64,000 bases of DNA, taken from Pocillopora verrucosa (Eukaryota; Cnidaria; Anthozoa; Scleractinia; Pocilloporidae). Each line of letters starts with the position of its first letter. Position 1 is the first letter of the stretch. Where the stretch lies: assembly GCF_036669915.1 (NCBI RefSeq), contig NC_089317.1:2642071-2706070 (forward strand), written 5' to 3'. The notes under the pieces are model-generated. The model was not told the DNA's origin. It searched no databases and saw only the letters and a program-made list of their open reading frames with translations. Below, in pieces: positions 1 through 10,919 of this stretch. A program made the position numbers and the translations under genes.

Positions 1-1240
1 ATAAACGAATTCCTGTTGGGCCGAGAACAGCCAGTTTGGTAATTGAAGGAAATGAACACCAGCTTGAAGTTATATCCGAAGTCATGTTTTCAAAATGCAG
101 TTTATAAAAACTTAGTATTAGAATATAAGAGTATTCAGTTTATCGAAACTTTATTAAAGCTTCCTTTTCTACTTCGTTATTTCAGCTAAAATGAAAAGTG
201 AATCGGACATATGCTTGAAAAACAAAAAAAATATATATATATATACGTAGAGATATATATTATCTGTGATCTATTTTAAGTTTTAAAACAAGATGAGGTA
301 TTTTGGTTTAACAATCCTACTGAGACTAATTCACAGTATGAGTTTTATTAGGACATTGTATTGTCCCAAAATGTCGGCGCAAATTCATTACCTAAGCACG
401 CCGTGCGTATGAAACAAATATGGTGTGCTGCTTTTAAGATACCGCAAATTTTATTTAAATTTTATACACGGCTAAATTACACAGCTTTGGAAAAACACAC
501 GATTCTTCTTAAGATTAATTAAAAAGAGATGAATTAAAAATCCAAACATAGCAGGAGGAACTGAATTGAACACAGTTCGTCTTAATCTCTTTCCCTTCTC
601 TCGAGTTAAAAATAAGCAGATCTTTTATTGAGAGAATTTCTGCCGTTGAAATTAACTTTACCTCTCCGAACTGATACAATATAATTTTGAAATTGAAAAA
701 TTTCATGCTGATGTTCTTAAAAAAATTCCCCAAAGCACCCACTTAGATGCAAAACGAACGTGAATTAATTTTTAATAAGGACCAAAAAAGAGGAAGTTAA
801 CTTTAGACAATCAACGATATTTATTCAGCGGAGCAAGTAACATAAGAATGCATTAGGCCTATTTATATTGATAGACTAGGGAACTAAAACGCAAAGTACA
901 AACCTCTTTGTTATATTCGTAGCAAACGATGAACTAGACAATTAAAGATAAATTTCGATCAGAAAGTAAGGCCCTCGGTTTTCAGTTGTTTGAATAACTG
1001 CATTTTTTTTTACAATAGAGACACCTTGCAGATCTCAACCGCCAAAATAAGACATAATTCCTGACTTTTTAAAACAATGAGTTCCCGTTGTGCAAGAAAC
1101 CATTTGCGTGCGTGAGTGGCGCACGCCCATATGTGAGCATGTGATGCAAGCAGATTGTTCATAAAAGCCTACATTACAAAGACCGAACATCCGCTCCAGT
1201 CGGATTCATTCCCACTAATACCACGGTGAGGTGCACAACT
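1..1240. other. AT-rich sequence upstream of gene 1
   Basis: I see no exon with convincing splice sites or family motif here. The stretch has an AT dinucleotide run near 228-262 and otherwise unremarkable AT-rich DNA. The last 100 bases probably hold the promoter and 5' UTR of the growth-factor gene that starts at 1241. Confidence 0.5.
1160..1167 (+). promoter_or_regulatory. TATA-like box of PDGF/VEGF-like gene 1
   Basis: CATAAAAG lies about 80 bases upstream of the start codon at 1241, which would place transcription start near 1190. The assignment rests on the motif and its position only. Confidence 0.35.
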
Positions 1241-4027
1241 ATGATTTTTCAGACTTTCTTCCGCTGGACCCTTTGTGTTGCACTAATTTTGGCTTCAAAA
1301 AGCTTTGGCGAAAGAAGCTATCTTGGGGTGAGTAAGGGGTTGTGACTTTCTTTAAAAATATTCTCATATAAGGAATTTTTTTTTTCTCCCATGTTAAAAA
1401 ACAGAATCGCTTTTTGGCTTCGCTATTTCATGAATCGATTCACGTGGTGCATTCGTTTGGGAACAAATTTAGTCTATGAAAGGAAAAAATTGGGCGAGGG
1501 AAAAAATTTATCTTTTTTGCGGGTGAATTTGAAAGAGAAAGATTGCCCGCTCCTCCAACTTTATCAGGAAACCTGTTGCGCACCGTTGTTTTATTGCATA
1601 GTTTTGTGCATCTATTTTACCATAGTCCATATTTCTTTGTTGTCTCACGCCTTTCAATGATCTAAGAAGCCCAGGAGAAAAATTCATAGCAGCTATGGCG
1701 AATCCAATTTTTAAAATTTCTTTTGTTAGATTTTGTCGTGGAAAGAACAAAGGATTCTTCCCTTTTGAATGGCTTCCCTGCTTTTTTGTTGGCTTCCTCA
1801 GTCTTTTGTTGGTTTTTCCAGCAAAGTGTTGAAGTTAATTTATTGCTTATCATAAGCAGAGATAAAACTTCGGAAACCGATTAGGAAACAGGGACGTTCT
1901 AAACAAATGTCTCTATTAGCCGCCTCAAATGTCAAATTAATTTCCTAAGCCTAAGTACCTCCGGTTTAAATTTCCGAACATTAAAAAATTAAGTTGAAAA
2001 TAGGGGATAATGCGTGTGTTACAGAGCTAAATATAACTTCACCGCGACTCTAGTTAAAAAAAAAAAAAAAGAAAAAAAAAAAAAAGCATTGGACGTTACT
2101 AGTAAGCTGAAAGGTTTCCTAGCAACGCAAAAAAGCTGCGTTCGATCGATTAAACATTTGCATTTAATTCAATTACGTGTTTTAGACAGCGCTGGAAAAG
2201 GAAATGAATAAACATGGTGGTTCAGCTTCCTTTAATTCACTTTTCATTGTATACCGGTGTGGGGAAGGGGGTGGGGGCGGGGAGTCGGAGGATTTTGCCT
2301 ATGTCACAGTAAAATTTACCAGACCCCCCTACTCTTAGGCTTCGCGGTAATCTAATGATCCCTACTCATTGACTGTCAACTTTCGGTGGTCCTCCCTTTA
2401 TGCTCTGTTAGCGACGTCTAATCCCCCTCCATTCCCGCTGAAAACCATGTGATCCCGCAAAAATCTTTCCTCACTCCCCCAACTTCTGGTGTATGATGTA
2501 TTTTTTTTCAAGTGGTCTCTAAGCTTCGCTCGCTCAAAAGTTTAAAGGGAAGCTGTAACAATCAAAGCTTTCTTCGGCTGATTATAAAAGCGTAACTTCG
2601 ATTCCTTGAGATAAGTCTTCTCCCTGCACAAAATTGGATAAATTATCTGAAACATTTCTTACCGGGGCGCTATTTAAAGTTGAAAATTTGAACACACTGG
2701 CTTAGCGTTTCAGTGCGACGGAAAAGATATTACATTTCAAAGAATATAACGTCACCGCTGTTAGTAGTATTTCAGCTGGATTAACTACACCCTTTGTTTG
2801 CGCATGGGCGATGTTTCCGCTGCTATTGAAATTCACCCAGACAACCAAATTTAAACAATACCACACATTTCCAACTGTGCGACAACTTGGAAAATGGTCT
2901 GCTAGCGAGAATTTTCGTTTCCGGGAAAAGTGAAAGATAAATGACATCATTATCACAGTATTTATTTTGGCTGATTTTAATAAGTCTGAGGTGCAAAAAA
3001 ATTTTCAACTTATGATAAAAAGACGATTACAATTATTTATTCAAATTTTTTTCCTCTTTTTTTTCCCCCCTCAGGATGAAGAAATTGATGTACTGGAACC
3101 TAACGATATGGCAAAGAGAGAGAGGTCTGGGTTCAAGACATTCAAACAAACTAAGAGAGGTGAAAATTCTTGTTCAGCATGTTCTAGTCATGAAAATAGT
3201 AACCCTGTTGAACAAAATATATGCCAGAGAAAGATGTTTTTCGTCTTCCTATGAGTGTGAAAGAAAGAAAAAATTCTGAGTTCCCATAAGAAATCGATCT
3301 TCAGACCTCGTGCTCTGATGCTCTACCACTGAGCCACCGAAACTCTACGGTGAGCTAAGCCCATTACGAAGTTCATACATGATACGCGTCCTACATACTG
3401 CTAGGGTCAGCAGAGCTCAAAACTTACTTTTTTCCCCATTCTATGTACAAAAGATATGCTGTGGGAATCCTGGATCAGCGGTAATTCGTCGTGGTGCAAA
3501 GGTGGTTCCCACTGCATCAATTCTCTGCCTCAGAAAAATACAGATACCGAATATTTGATACTTTCCTTTGGTCTCCCAGACAAATATTTATCATTTTCTT
3601 CCTTTTGATTTGACGTTTTTTCCTAGATAAGGAGATCCTGCCCGAGATTCGTTGCGGGCTTTACCCAAAAATTGTACCGGTTCAAAATGGAGATGGAAAC
3701 GTCCTAAATGATCCCCAGTTTGTAATGGTCAATCGCTGCCAAGGCGCGTGTGATCACGGTCTGGCCTGGCAGAACTGCACAGCGACCAAATGGCGTTCAA
3801 TTGACGTCATCATGAGGAATCGTCCTTTGATAAACCCCACCCGCCCCGTGATAGAGCACGAGGCGTGCGAATGTCAATGTCACGTGCGATGTAATGATCA
3901 AATTCACGAGCGTGACGTCAATTATTGCCGGTGTAACTGCAAAACAAGGTGTAACGTTGACGAAACTCAGATCCTAGACACATGTGAATGTGTTCCAAGA
4001 GCTGGGAAAAGAAATGTGCTGTATTAA
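1241..4027 (+). CDS. PDGF/VEGF-like secreted factor 1 (three exons)
   Basis: Exons 1241-1327, 3075-3159 and 3627-4027 join in phase 0 then phase 1 to give 190 residues. Exon 1 encodes a hydrophobic signal peptide. Exon 2 encodes an acidic, then basic, short propeptide that ends at a dibasic site (QTKR), a plausible furin-type cleavage point. Exon 3 holds the cystine-knot domain: cysteines in IRC, NRCQGAC, QNC and EACEC fit the six knot cysteines of VEGF, followed by a CECQC module, a CRCNC module and a terminal CEC. CXCXC modules resemble the Balbiani-ring-3 type tail of VEGF-C/D. The position of the inter-subunit cysteine in RCxGCC is Ala here. Unlike genes 2 and 3, no intron splits the knot. 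This is the smallest member, with two full CXCXC modules. A secreted receptor-tyrosine-kinase ligand is the family inference; the receptor is unknown. Confidence 0.85.
2258..2500. repeat. G/C-tract interspersed repeat, family D copy 1
   Basis: This roughly 200-bp unit alternates runs of C with shared phrases such as AAAACCATGTGATCCC. It recurs near 27530 and 47015 with the same order of phrases. It lies in intron 1 of gene 1. Boundaries are approximate and the element class is unknown. Confidence 0.6.
3278..3345 (-). repeat. tRNA-like sequence / tRNA-derived SINE head
   Basis: On the minus strand a seven-pair acceptor stem can form between GAGTTTC and GGGAACTC (one G-T pair). An A box (TGGCTCAGTGG) is present, and an anticodon arm has stem TCAGA/TCTGA but an eight-base loop. 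The B-box/T-loop region is degenerate. This suggests a tRNA-derived SINE or pseudo-tRNA rather than a working tRNA. It lies in intron 2 of gene 1. Confidence 0.55.
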
Positions 4028-4170
4028 ACTCGTTGAAAACGCAATTTTAGGTGTGATATAGAACTCGAGTAAAACTTTTGGAATTTACTATTAACGTTGA
4101 AAGAAACCTTTTTTTTTCTTTTTCACTTTTATAGTTAGGTAATTATAGGAAAAAGTTAAAGTGAATGTTA

Positions 4171-4176
4171 AATAAA
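4171..4176 (+). terminator. Poly(A) signal of gene 1
   Basis: AATAAA lies about 145 bases after the stop codon of PDGF/VEGF-like gene 1. Confidence 0.5.
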
Positions 4177-5110
4177 GCACAAAAATTCATGATGTAATGT
4201 ATCCAAACATCTCTTTTTTTACTTGTACAATGATGTATCAATGTAACTGGCAGTTGCAGAGTACAGATACGCGATTCACTTGAAAAGAAAAAGAGACCCT
4301 TCTTTCCTTCGGATTGTTCACATGGCGCATAGTTGTGGTATGGTGAAAGAAAAAACATGGGTTAAGGCGCCGGATTTTTCGGGTAAAAAGTTGAACAAGT
4401 TCGGTTTACTGGGGATTAAAACTTTCTGAAAGCGAAGACGAGCGCTTTTGGTGATTTGAGAAATATGTTTTAAAGTACAAAATGTTTCAAAGGTCGAGAG
4501 CCTTAGTAAAACACCTTACTGTAGTTAGGGTCTTTTGAAAGCATTTTATTTTCCCCTCTGTACAAAGCAAATGGACTGTCTTGAGCTGTGCATGCGTCTT
4601 TCCAGCTGGGGATCAAAGAAGACGTAAAGTTGGGATACGTGAAAATTCAGTGACGCCCTCCCCCGTTCCCCTCTTCCGTTGCAGCTCGTATGAAACTCTT
4701 GTTCCGACGGACACAAACAGTAATTTACTTGCACTATGAATATTCTGAAGTCCAATAATGCGCTTTGTTTGCCTGTTTATCAAACCCCGCTAGATTCTAA
4801 TTTAAAATTGGAATCTTGTGACGTGTAGGCCTGTCCACATTGCGCTGAGCAACTTTTGACCAACTTTTGGCGTCTAGTGCAACTTTTTGCGGTTCTAACA
4901 ACCTTGAGCAATTAATGTTTGCCTTTTTTAGCAGTTTTTGCGCAAAGTTAATGGCTTTTAGTGTTTTTGACGTAGCCTTGAATCTAGACAAGCCAACATA
5001 TTTTTGCAAAGAAGGAGAATATTACTATGAAAACGTCTTAGTTTTGCGAAATGTCTTCATTCATGCGAGTTCAGACCATAAACATGACAAGACTTGTCTG
5101 AAAAGTATCA
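4177..5110. other. Intergenic region between convergent genes 1 and 2
   Basis: I see no supported gene. The region separates the 3' ends of the first two growth-factor genes, which converge on it. Confidence 0.5.
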
Positions 5111-5116
5111 TTTATT
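5111..5116 (-). terminator. Poly(A) signal of gene 2
   Basis: TTTATT on the plus strand reads AATAAA on the minus strand, about 60 bases beyond the stop codon of gene 2. Confidence 0.5.
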
Positions 5117-5175
5117 TCCGGCAAATAACTTTTCACAAGAGCAAGTTTTACCTAAATCAGAGGTCATAAGTAACC

Positions 5176-8100
5176 TTACAGCCTTGCTAGAATTTCTTCC
5201 TCGTCAGGTTCACATTGACACGTATTAAAACTAAATTTATATCCCAAGTTGCAAGTTCGTCTGATACTGCATACACAACGACATTGATTCTTGTCCCACT
5301 GCATGTTGTCTGTTGATTGACAGCTGTCTTTATCCTTAACATCAGTACACTCGCAGCTACATTGGTTTGTGTTGAATCGTTGCCCGGGGTGACACTTTTG
5401 TGGCACACATGCGCATGAGCAATCAGTGTGGTTACTCATGACAACTTGAAATTGATTATTAAATATTTGGCGTCCATGCACAGTCACAAGAATTGTTACA
5501 TTCTCTTCTTTAGTCATTGCGCAGTAACCAACACCTGAAACGAAGAATGCATTGATATAGGGGATCGATATCAGTATCTGGGCAACTGCCCACCTACCCC
5601 TCCCCTAACTCAACAACAGTCAATTGATAACAAGATAGGGTTCATGTTGGGTTAAGGGAGGGGTAGGTGGGCAGTTACCCAGATGCTGATATTGATCCGA
5701 TATAAGTAACTCGTGTATTCTGTAGTCGAGAAGTACGAGAATGGTCATTAGTTATCGCCCATAAGGGGTGGGGTGGGGGGAAAGGGAGGTGCCTGATTCC
5801 CCCCCCCCCCCCCATAAGGCTCTGTAATCTTCCTAAGGGGCCCCCCTCGATTTTTTTTTAACCAATAAAAGAGTAAATTATTGCAAGTTCAATTGAGTGA
5901 GAATGGTTTTGCTTCTGGGTTACTTTATATCTGGTTTTATCCACCACCACTCAGTGTTCGATCCATAAAACTCGCCCCATTTTCTTAACCAATCAGATTT
6001 ACTCGCGTTTTCACGCGCTTCGAGCAGTTTTCTCGCTTTTTCTTCAAGTTCTCATTGGTTCCTTGTGATATTTTCCTTTCCATCGATTGGTTGTCGTGAT
6101 TACCTTGGCTCAGAGATTACGACACTCATACGAATGTACTCTTAGAGCAAAATTAACGCTATCCCGGGCGAATTATTTATTGACGGTCGTCCAATAAACT
6201 TACTTGGATGTAAAGGACAGCCTCCAGCGCAACGATGAAGCTCAACAAAGCTGGGTAAATAGAAGTTTCCCCATTTCAACGGATCGCTCACTTGCACAAT
6301 GGTGGGGTATGGCCGACAATACTGCATCTCTAATTTGACGACCTTGCCAGTTCTATCTATATCACGGAAAAGGCGAAAGAAAGGAAATGAGTTGCTTGGG
6401 GATGATTTCTTTGTGATGTGAAAGGTGATATCAGTAATAAACATTTATGCAATTCAAAAGAATGAACGATCAAGAGATCAAGCAAAGCCGCCATAAAACC
6501 ATGTAGTTGTTATAAATTGTCATGGTAACAACCCACGTTTTAACATCGTCCCCAGGGGCTTTTCGGTTTTCAAAATGGCGGTAGTGTCTTTCTCCTGTTC
6601 CACCCCTATCATGAAAGCAGCCCACTTTCAATTTTTTCGGCGCCCAGCACTGGGTCAAGCGCAAGATAGTTTTTTTGAAAATTTTCCGGGCAGAAACTTC
6701 TCCCTTTTGCCGGTAAAATCTACTGCTTCCGTATTCTTTTGAAGTCTACTGAACGAGAGCTAATTATGCTGAGTGGTCAATGTAAAACAAAATTTATCTT
6801 CTCATAGGTTATTTTTTTTTAGATAAATACATTTAGTGGTCTTCATGTAGAAAATGGTCGAACAAATTTGAAAGATAGAGTGTTACTTGGAGAATCACTA
6901 GTCTTTTAAGAGCATTTTAGTTTGCACGGAAGAGATAATAAATTTTGTTTTAAGAGTAGGCACCCAGGGCAGGTACAAACAGATTAAAAAAAACAAAACA
7001 AAGAAAGAAGAAAAAGGAAGAATATCTGCCTCACTAATTCATATATAGTCTTGCAGCTGTAATTTAAGATGTAACGCAACGCTCCCTCCCGTTGCGTGAC
7101 ATCTCGAAGAAATACTGCAAAGGAAGGTGTTTCTTACTGCGCTGTGTTGGACTGTTTCCATTTGAGACCCGTTTGCCCAACTGACGCTCTGAAATGGAGG
7201 CAATGCTCGTTCCTCTTGTCTTGTACTTGTACAACGCGTCAGAAGTCTATTTTGTCAAAGAAAAAGCACTTTTTCGTTTAATCAAGCACGCCTTCTCTTC
7301 ATCAGTACTTACAAACTTACATACATACATATATGCGTTCATAGCTCGTCCCCACTGGGTTTATCAGAGTCAGTGTCACTTTACAAAATTAAAAAAAAAT
7401 CGTAAAGATTTTCTATTTATAAAAATCATCGGTGGTAGAGTGGGTGTTTTATCTGGCATCATATCATGATCAAATGATTTTGGCGGGGGCGTGTTATTTA
7501 ATTGGAAACATGTCAAAGCAATATATAATACCAGCTAGCGTTGATACTAGTCCGTGTCATCAGTATTATGAATGAAAATAATTAAAAATTTAGTATCATT
7601 TTCACTAACTTCTCCTTAGTTATCTTTAAACCTTGCAATGTCCCTGATTTTTCAAAAAATTCCAGGAAGCCCTCGGGAAAACCAAAACGTTTTATAGAGG
7701 ATGTCACGTCAACTCGAGAGGGATTTCAAACCAGAAATAGAAGGCCTGTGGCTACATATTTTCATAGCGTGACAGATCAGCAATTGATTCCTTCATATAT
7801 TTACAGGAACAACATTACGTTAATAAATATGCCACGCTTGTTTTACACCTGTCTCGAGGAGCCTTCTGTAAAGGGGAAGTCTTTGGTAAAGGCTAAAGAG
7901 ATCGGAAAATTGAAACCTGGTACATGGATTTTGAGCAAGATCTTTAAAATTTACAACAGAACAGAAAAAAATGAAAATGGAACAGAGTACGAGTAAATTC
8001 ACCCTAAAATTTTAAACGCCTCGGTTTCCATGAAAGAAAACCATTATCAGTTTTTATTTTAATTTTGTTATCGCTTTTGCATTATCGTTTATTAAACTTC

Positions 8101-8613
8101 AGAGTCTTCGGTTTCAGTGGGCGGTAAGAGTCAGGACATTCACCTCGATTAGGCCGAAGGGACAATTCTTCATTCACTAAACTTGCTTTCACAATCGATA
8201 CATTCTCACTGCTTCTTTTAAAAAAAAAGTATAAAATATCATTAATTTTCCGAACTTTCTGAATTTTGTCAACTTCTTTCTTTTAGAGGTCAAATTTGTT
8301 AGCTATTTATTGAGCATAGTTTGTTTAACACGTAATTTCAGACGCGATGAAATGGAAAAACGGCTCTTTACATTTAAATTAAAACCATCTTTCCCTGTTG
8401 ATAAAATTTCTTAAAGCTCGAGCTGCCATATCATATATTTACTCATTTTCTTGGTCGGTATCACTTTTTACAATGATGTAAGAGGATAATGTTTCGTTGT
8501 ACAAAACTTACCTTCAAAGAGTCGTATATAATCGCCTTTGGGTTCAACCGCGCAGAAACTGTGTAGGGATTCAGACGGAAACCCAGGAACGTCAAAAGCG
8601 CTATCACCTTCAT
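5176..8613 (-). CDS. PDGF/VEGF-like secreted factor 2 (partly resolved)
   Basis: Three exons are clear: 8512-8613 (ATG, signal peptide, ends in phase 0), 6204-6356 (phase 1 to phase 1) and 5176-5534 (to the stop). At least one exon of length 3n+1 must lie between 6357 and 8511, because phase 0 cannot join directly to phase 1; I could not place it with confidence. The knot cysteines are in QYC, HRCAGGC, GYC and TDCSC. Three CXCXC modules follow (CSCAC, CSCEC, CRCVC) and the tail ends in CQC. A phase-1 intron falls just after the GGC motif, as in gene 3. The dimer-linking Cys of RCxGCC is Gly. NHT and NVT are possible N-glycosylation sites. The gene runs opposite to the other three. A TATATA lies about 45 bases upstream of the ATG. 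Confidence 0.8.
5562..5699. repeat. Foldback element in last intron of gene 2
   Basis: Two arms of about 50 bases are near-perfect reverse complements, the left starting GATCGATATCAGTATCTGGG and the right ending in ATGCTGATATTGATC, around a loop of roughly 35 bases. The structure is that of a MITE or foldback repeat. Confidence 0.75.
5776..5870. repeat. G-run and C-run low-complexity tract
   Basis: Runs of G (near 5768-5785) and C (near 5801-5813) lie close together in the last intron of gene 2. They could form G-quadruplex-like structures and are prone to assembly error. Confidence 0.6.
7586..7996 (+). other. Open reading frame of unknown function inside the gene 2 locus
   Basis: A frame stays open for 137 codons with a possible acceptor (CTCCTTAG) at 7612-7619 and a stop at 7994-7996. 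It has no ATG until well inside, so it would have to be a terminal exon. The product would be basic and rich in Lys, Arg and Asn, and I see no known motif. It lies opposite the unresolved intron of gene 2. In AT-rich DNA a frame of this length is only marginally beyond chance. Confidence 0.25.
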
Positions 8614-8655
8614 TGCTGATGTTTAAAAGTAAGTGATATGAAAAGCTAAATGTCC

Positions 8656-8663
8656 AATATATA
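8656..8663 (-). promoter_or_regulatory. TATA-like box of gene 2
   Basis: The minus strand reads CTATATAT about 45 bases upstream of the gene 2 start codon at 8613. Confidence 0.35.
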
Positions 8664-10118
8664 GTCCGGTGAAGATGTTATCAATAGTTAGTGGAACTCC
8701 TGTATAATTAATCACTTGAGAACAGATGGTTGTTCGCCATGTTTTATAATTGCGCGAAATTACCACACTGGACAGAAATTATGATATCACTGACCGGCCT
8801 GACTGTAAAAATAAAGAGCGGTAGATTTGACCCAAATTGGCCAATTTCGGGTTTGTTTTGGCCTATGCACATTTATCGGCCTCTAAACCAGTGTTCTTTT
8901 CTATAAGACTCATTATATCGATAAATTTGCCAGAGTTTTTCTACAAATTCAAAGACAAATTTTTAGATCTTCACAAAGCTCAGCTGTAACTCTTAAATGC
9001 CTGAGGTTTTCTTACAATGCGTGTGCTAATATACCTAATTATATCTCAGAGAAAAGACTTAATGCACTATACCAAGCGGAAAGTAGTGTTTTTAACAGCC
9101 TAAAACCACTGTACAACGAGAGAAGGACTAGAGAAATTACCGAACATTTTTATCACCACGCACACTTTTTTTTTATGTCTAATCCAGATAAAGTGGGGGC
9201 GGATTTTTTACAATTGAACTTTTGTTTACCGAAACGTCTTTTTGAAAGTGCCGCAGCCTTAAATAATTTAGTGGTTTTGTTGATTTTTTTTTCACCTATA
9301 ACTTGACTAGCTACGCCTCTGTCTTTGCAGTTTTGCAGGTGTTAATATCTATGACAAAGCATTATAGAAAAGTGGGATATATGACATTAAAAGTAAGTGT
9401 TGAAAAAAATTCTGAAAGGAGCGGTTGACATTACACTGAAAGACGAGTATAATTTTATACTTTTGTATAAAGAGACACATCTCGGTCAAATTTTAAATAT
9501 AAACAGCTGATAATGCCGTGGATCGGCGAAAGCTCGGATACTTTTTTTTTTACTCGTTTTTAATTTTAAGAGCAGTTTAAGGACTCACTGGAAAATATTT
9601 TACTGATAAAAAGTTCATCACCAAAAAAAATAAGCTATGGCTTTTCCCAATGTCTCAATGTTGAAAATTCTGCCAGCATAATTAGCCGCATAATTTATGG
9701 CTTCCATAATAATAAATATCTCCTGAGAAGGAAATAATTTAAATCATGCTTAAAAGGAGTAAGCTGAAGGGCTGATAACCTCTGACACTTCGAAATATTC
9801 CTATTTATCGACTTAAGATAAAAAACCGCCATCGTAATATATATATATATATATATATCTTGATAGACGTTTTGGGGTGTATTACTGCTGAGTATTTTTA
9901 CGACTGAGTAGTGACGAGCCCGTAGAGCGAGTCAAAATGCAAACAACGAGAAGCGCAGCGCGTGCAGCCGACTTGTCAAACAGGTTTTTTTACAGAAAAA
10001 AATTACCAATTATCCAAATAACCCTACAATATCTTAGGATATTCGTACTTTATTCACGCGCAATTTGTGCTCTACTTTGTGCAGTTGGATAATTAGACGG
10101 CGTTTTTCCAATACTTAC
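8664..10118. other. Intergenic, no supported gene
   Basis: AT-rich DNA with an (AT)n run at 9838-9860. A plus-strand frame free of stops spans about 8889-9306, but it has no start, splice context or motif, so I do not call it a gene. Confidence 0.4.
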
Positions 10119-10913
10119 TCAAAGCTGCTCGGATAGAGCCAATTTCGCTTTTTGGACCGTAGTTTTGAACAACAAAAGTACAATTTAACGATTCTCTTGA
10201 AAGCGGGCAGAATACGTAAGAATTAAGAGCAGAATTTTTCAAAAGAATTCCAGTTTGAACCTATTGAAAAAAAAAACAACAACAAAGGTATATTATATCA
10301 TGTGAATTTAAAGTTTAATTTTTAAAGAAACTGTGGTAATGCGTCGGTGGGGAAGTATAACAAGATAATTTGATTTTATCAACTGAGTTGATGACCGATG
10401 TAAATTGGCCACCGAGAGTTTGTAAAGCTGACGTTGGAGCGTACTTTGTCAGATTTTTTTTCCTGTTTAAAATATATTGGAAGTGGCCATTAATTACCGT
10501 AAAGGTTTTGTTTTCAACCAACAACAGCTGAGGTTCTTAAGATAATGCGAAGAGTGTTTAGACCTCTCTTATAGTGAATTCATTGATATTTCGTGATACT
10601 GCATAATAAATGGTATCCTACTCTAACCGCGGAAGTACAAAATTCTCACAAACGATAACTGCTTTCGTATTGTCTAAAAAGTGAAGCCCTGGTGCCGAGA
10701 CTTTCACATAACCTGACCATCGCGTTTTTCTTTGTTATGTCACACAGATCTTATATTGTAATAAATTCGCGTTCTCAAAATTCTCTTCAAAAGACTGACA
10801 AATAATTCTGCATGGTTGACCTAAGGTATCATTATTGCAAGAGAATGCTCACCTGTTCAGCTTCGATCTTGCGAAGGGATGGGAAAATTTTCTTGCAATG
10901 CTCCGTCAATTGA
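10119..10913 (-). CDS. Two candidate exons of an unrecognised gene
   Basis: Exon A (10853-10913) and exon B (10119-10260) have matching splice sites and phases on the minus strand. A ends in CAG before GTGAGC (phase 0). B starts after a T-rich tract ending in CAATAG and ends in phase 1 before GTAAGT. Together they encode about 67 residues including SQLTEHCKKIF and NCTFVVQNYGPKSEIG. The frame is open across the join. No motif is recognised, and upstream and downstream exons were not found. It may be a small gene running opposite to gene 3, or chance. Confidence 0.3.
10315..10445. repeat. Interspersed repeat, family E copy 1
   Basis: It begins AAAGAAACTGTGGTAATGCG and shares its order of phrases with a copy near 41262, including a TATAACA..GATAATTT block and a final AAAGCTGACGTT. 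Boundaries are approximate. It overlaps the possible intron between the two candidate exons on the minus strand. Confidence 0.5.
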
Positions 10914-10919
10914 CTTAAA

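Noticed and set aside
3278-3345. Functional tRNA gene on the minus strand
   Set aside because: The anticodon loop would have eight bases and the T-loop is degenerate. A SINE head or pseudo-tRNA fits better.
8889-9306. Stop-free plus-strand frame of about 138 codons
   Set aside because: It has no start codon early on, no splice context and low-complexity composition. A frame this long is near chance expectation in AT-rich DNA of this size.
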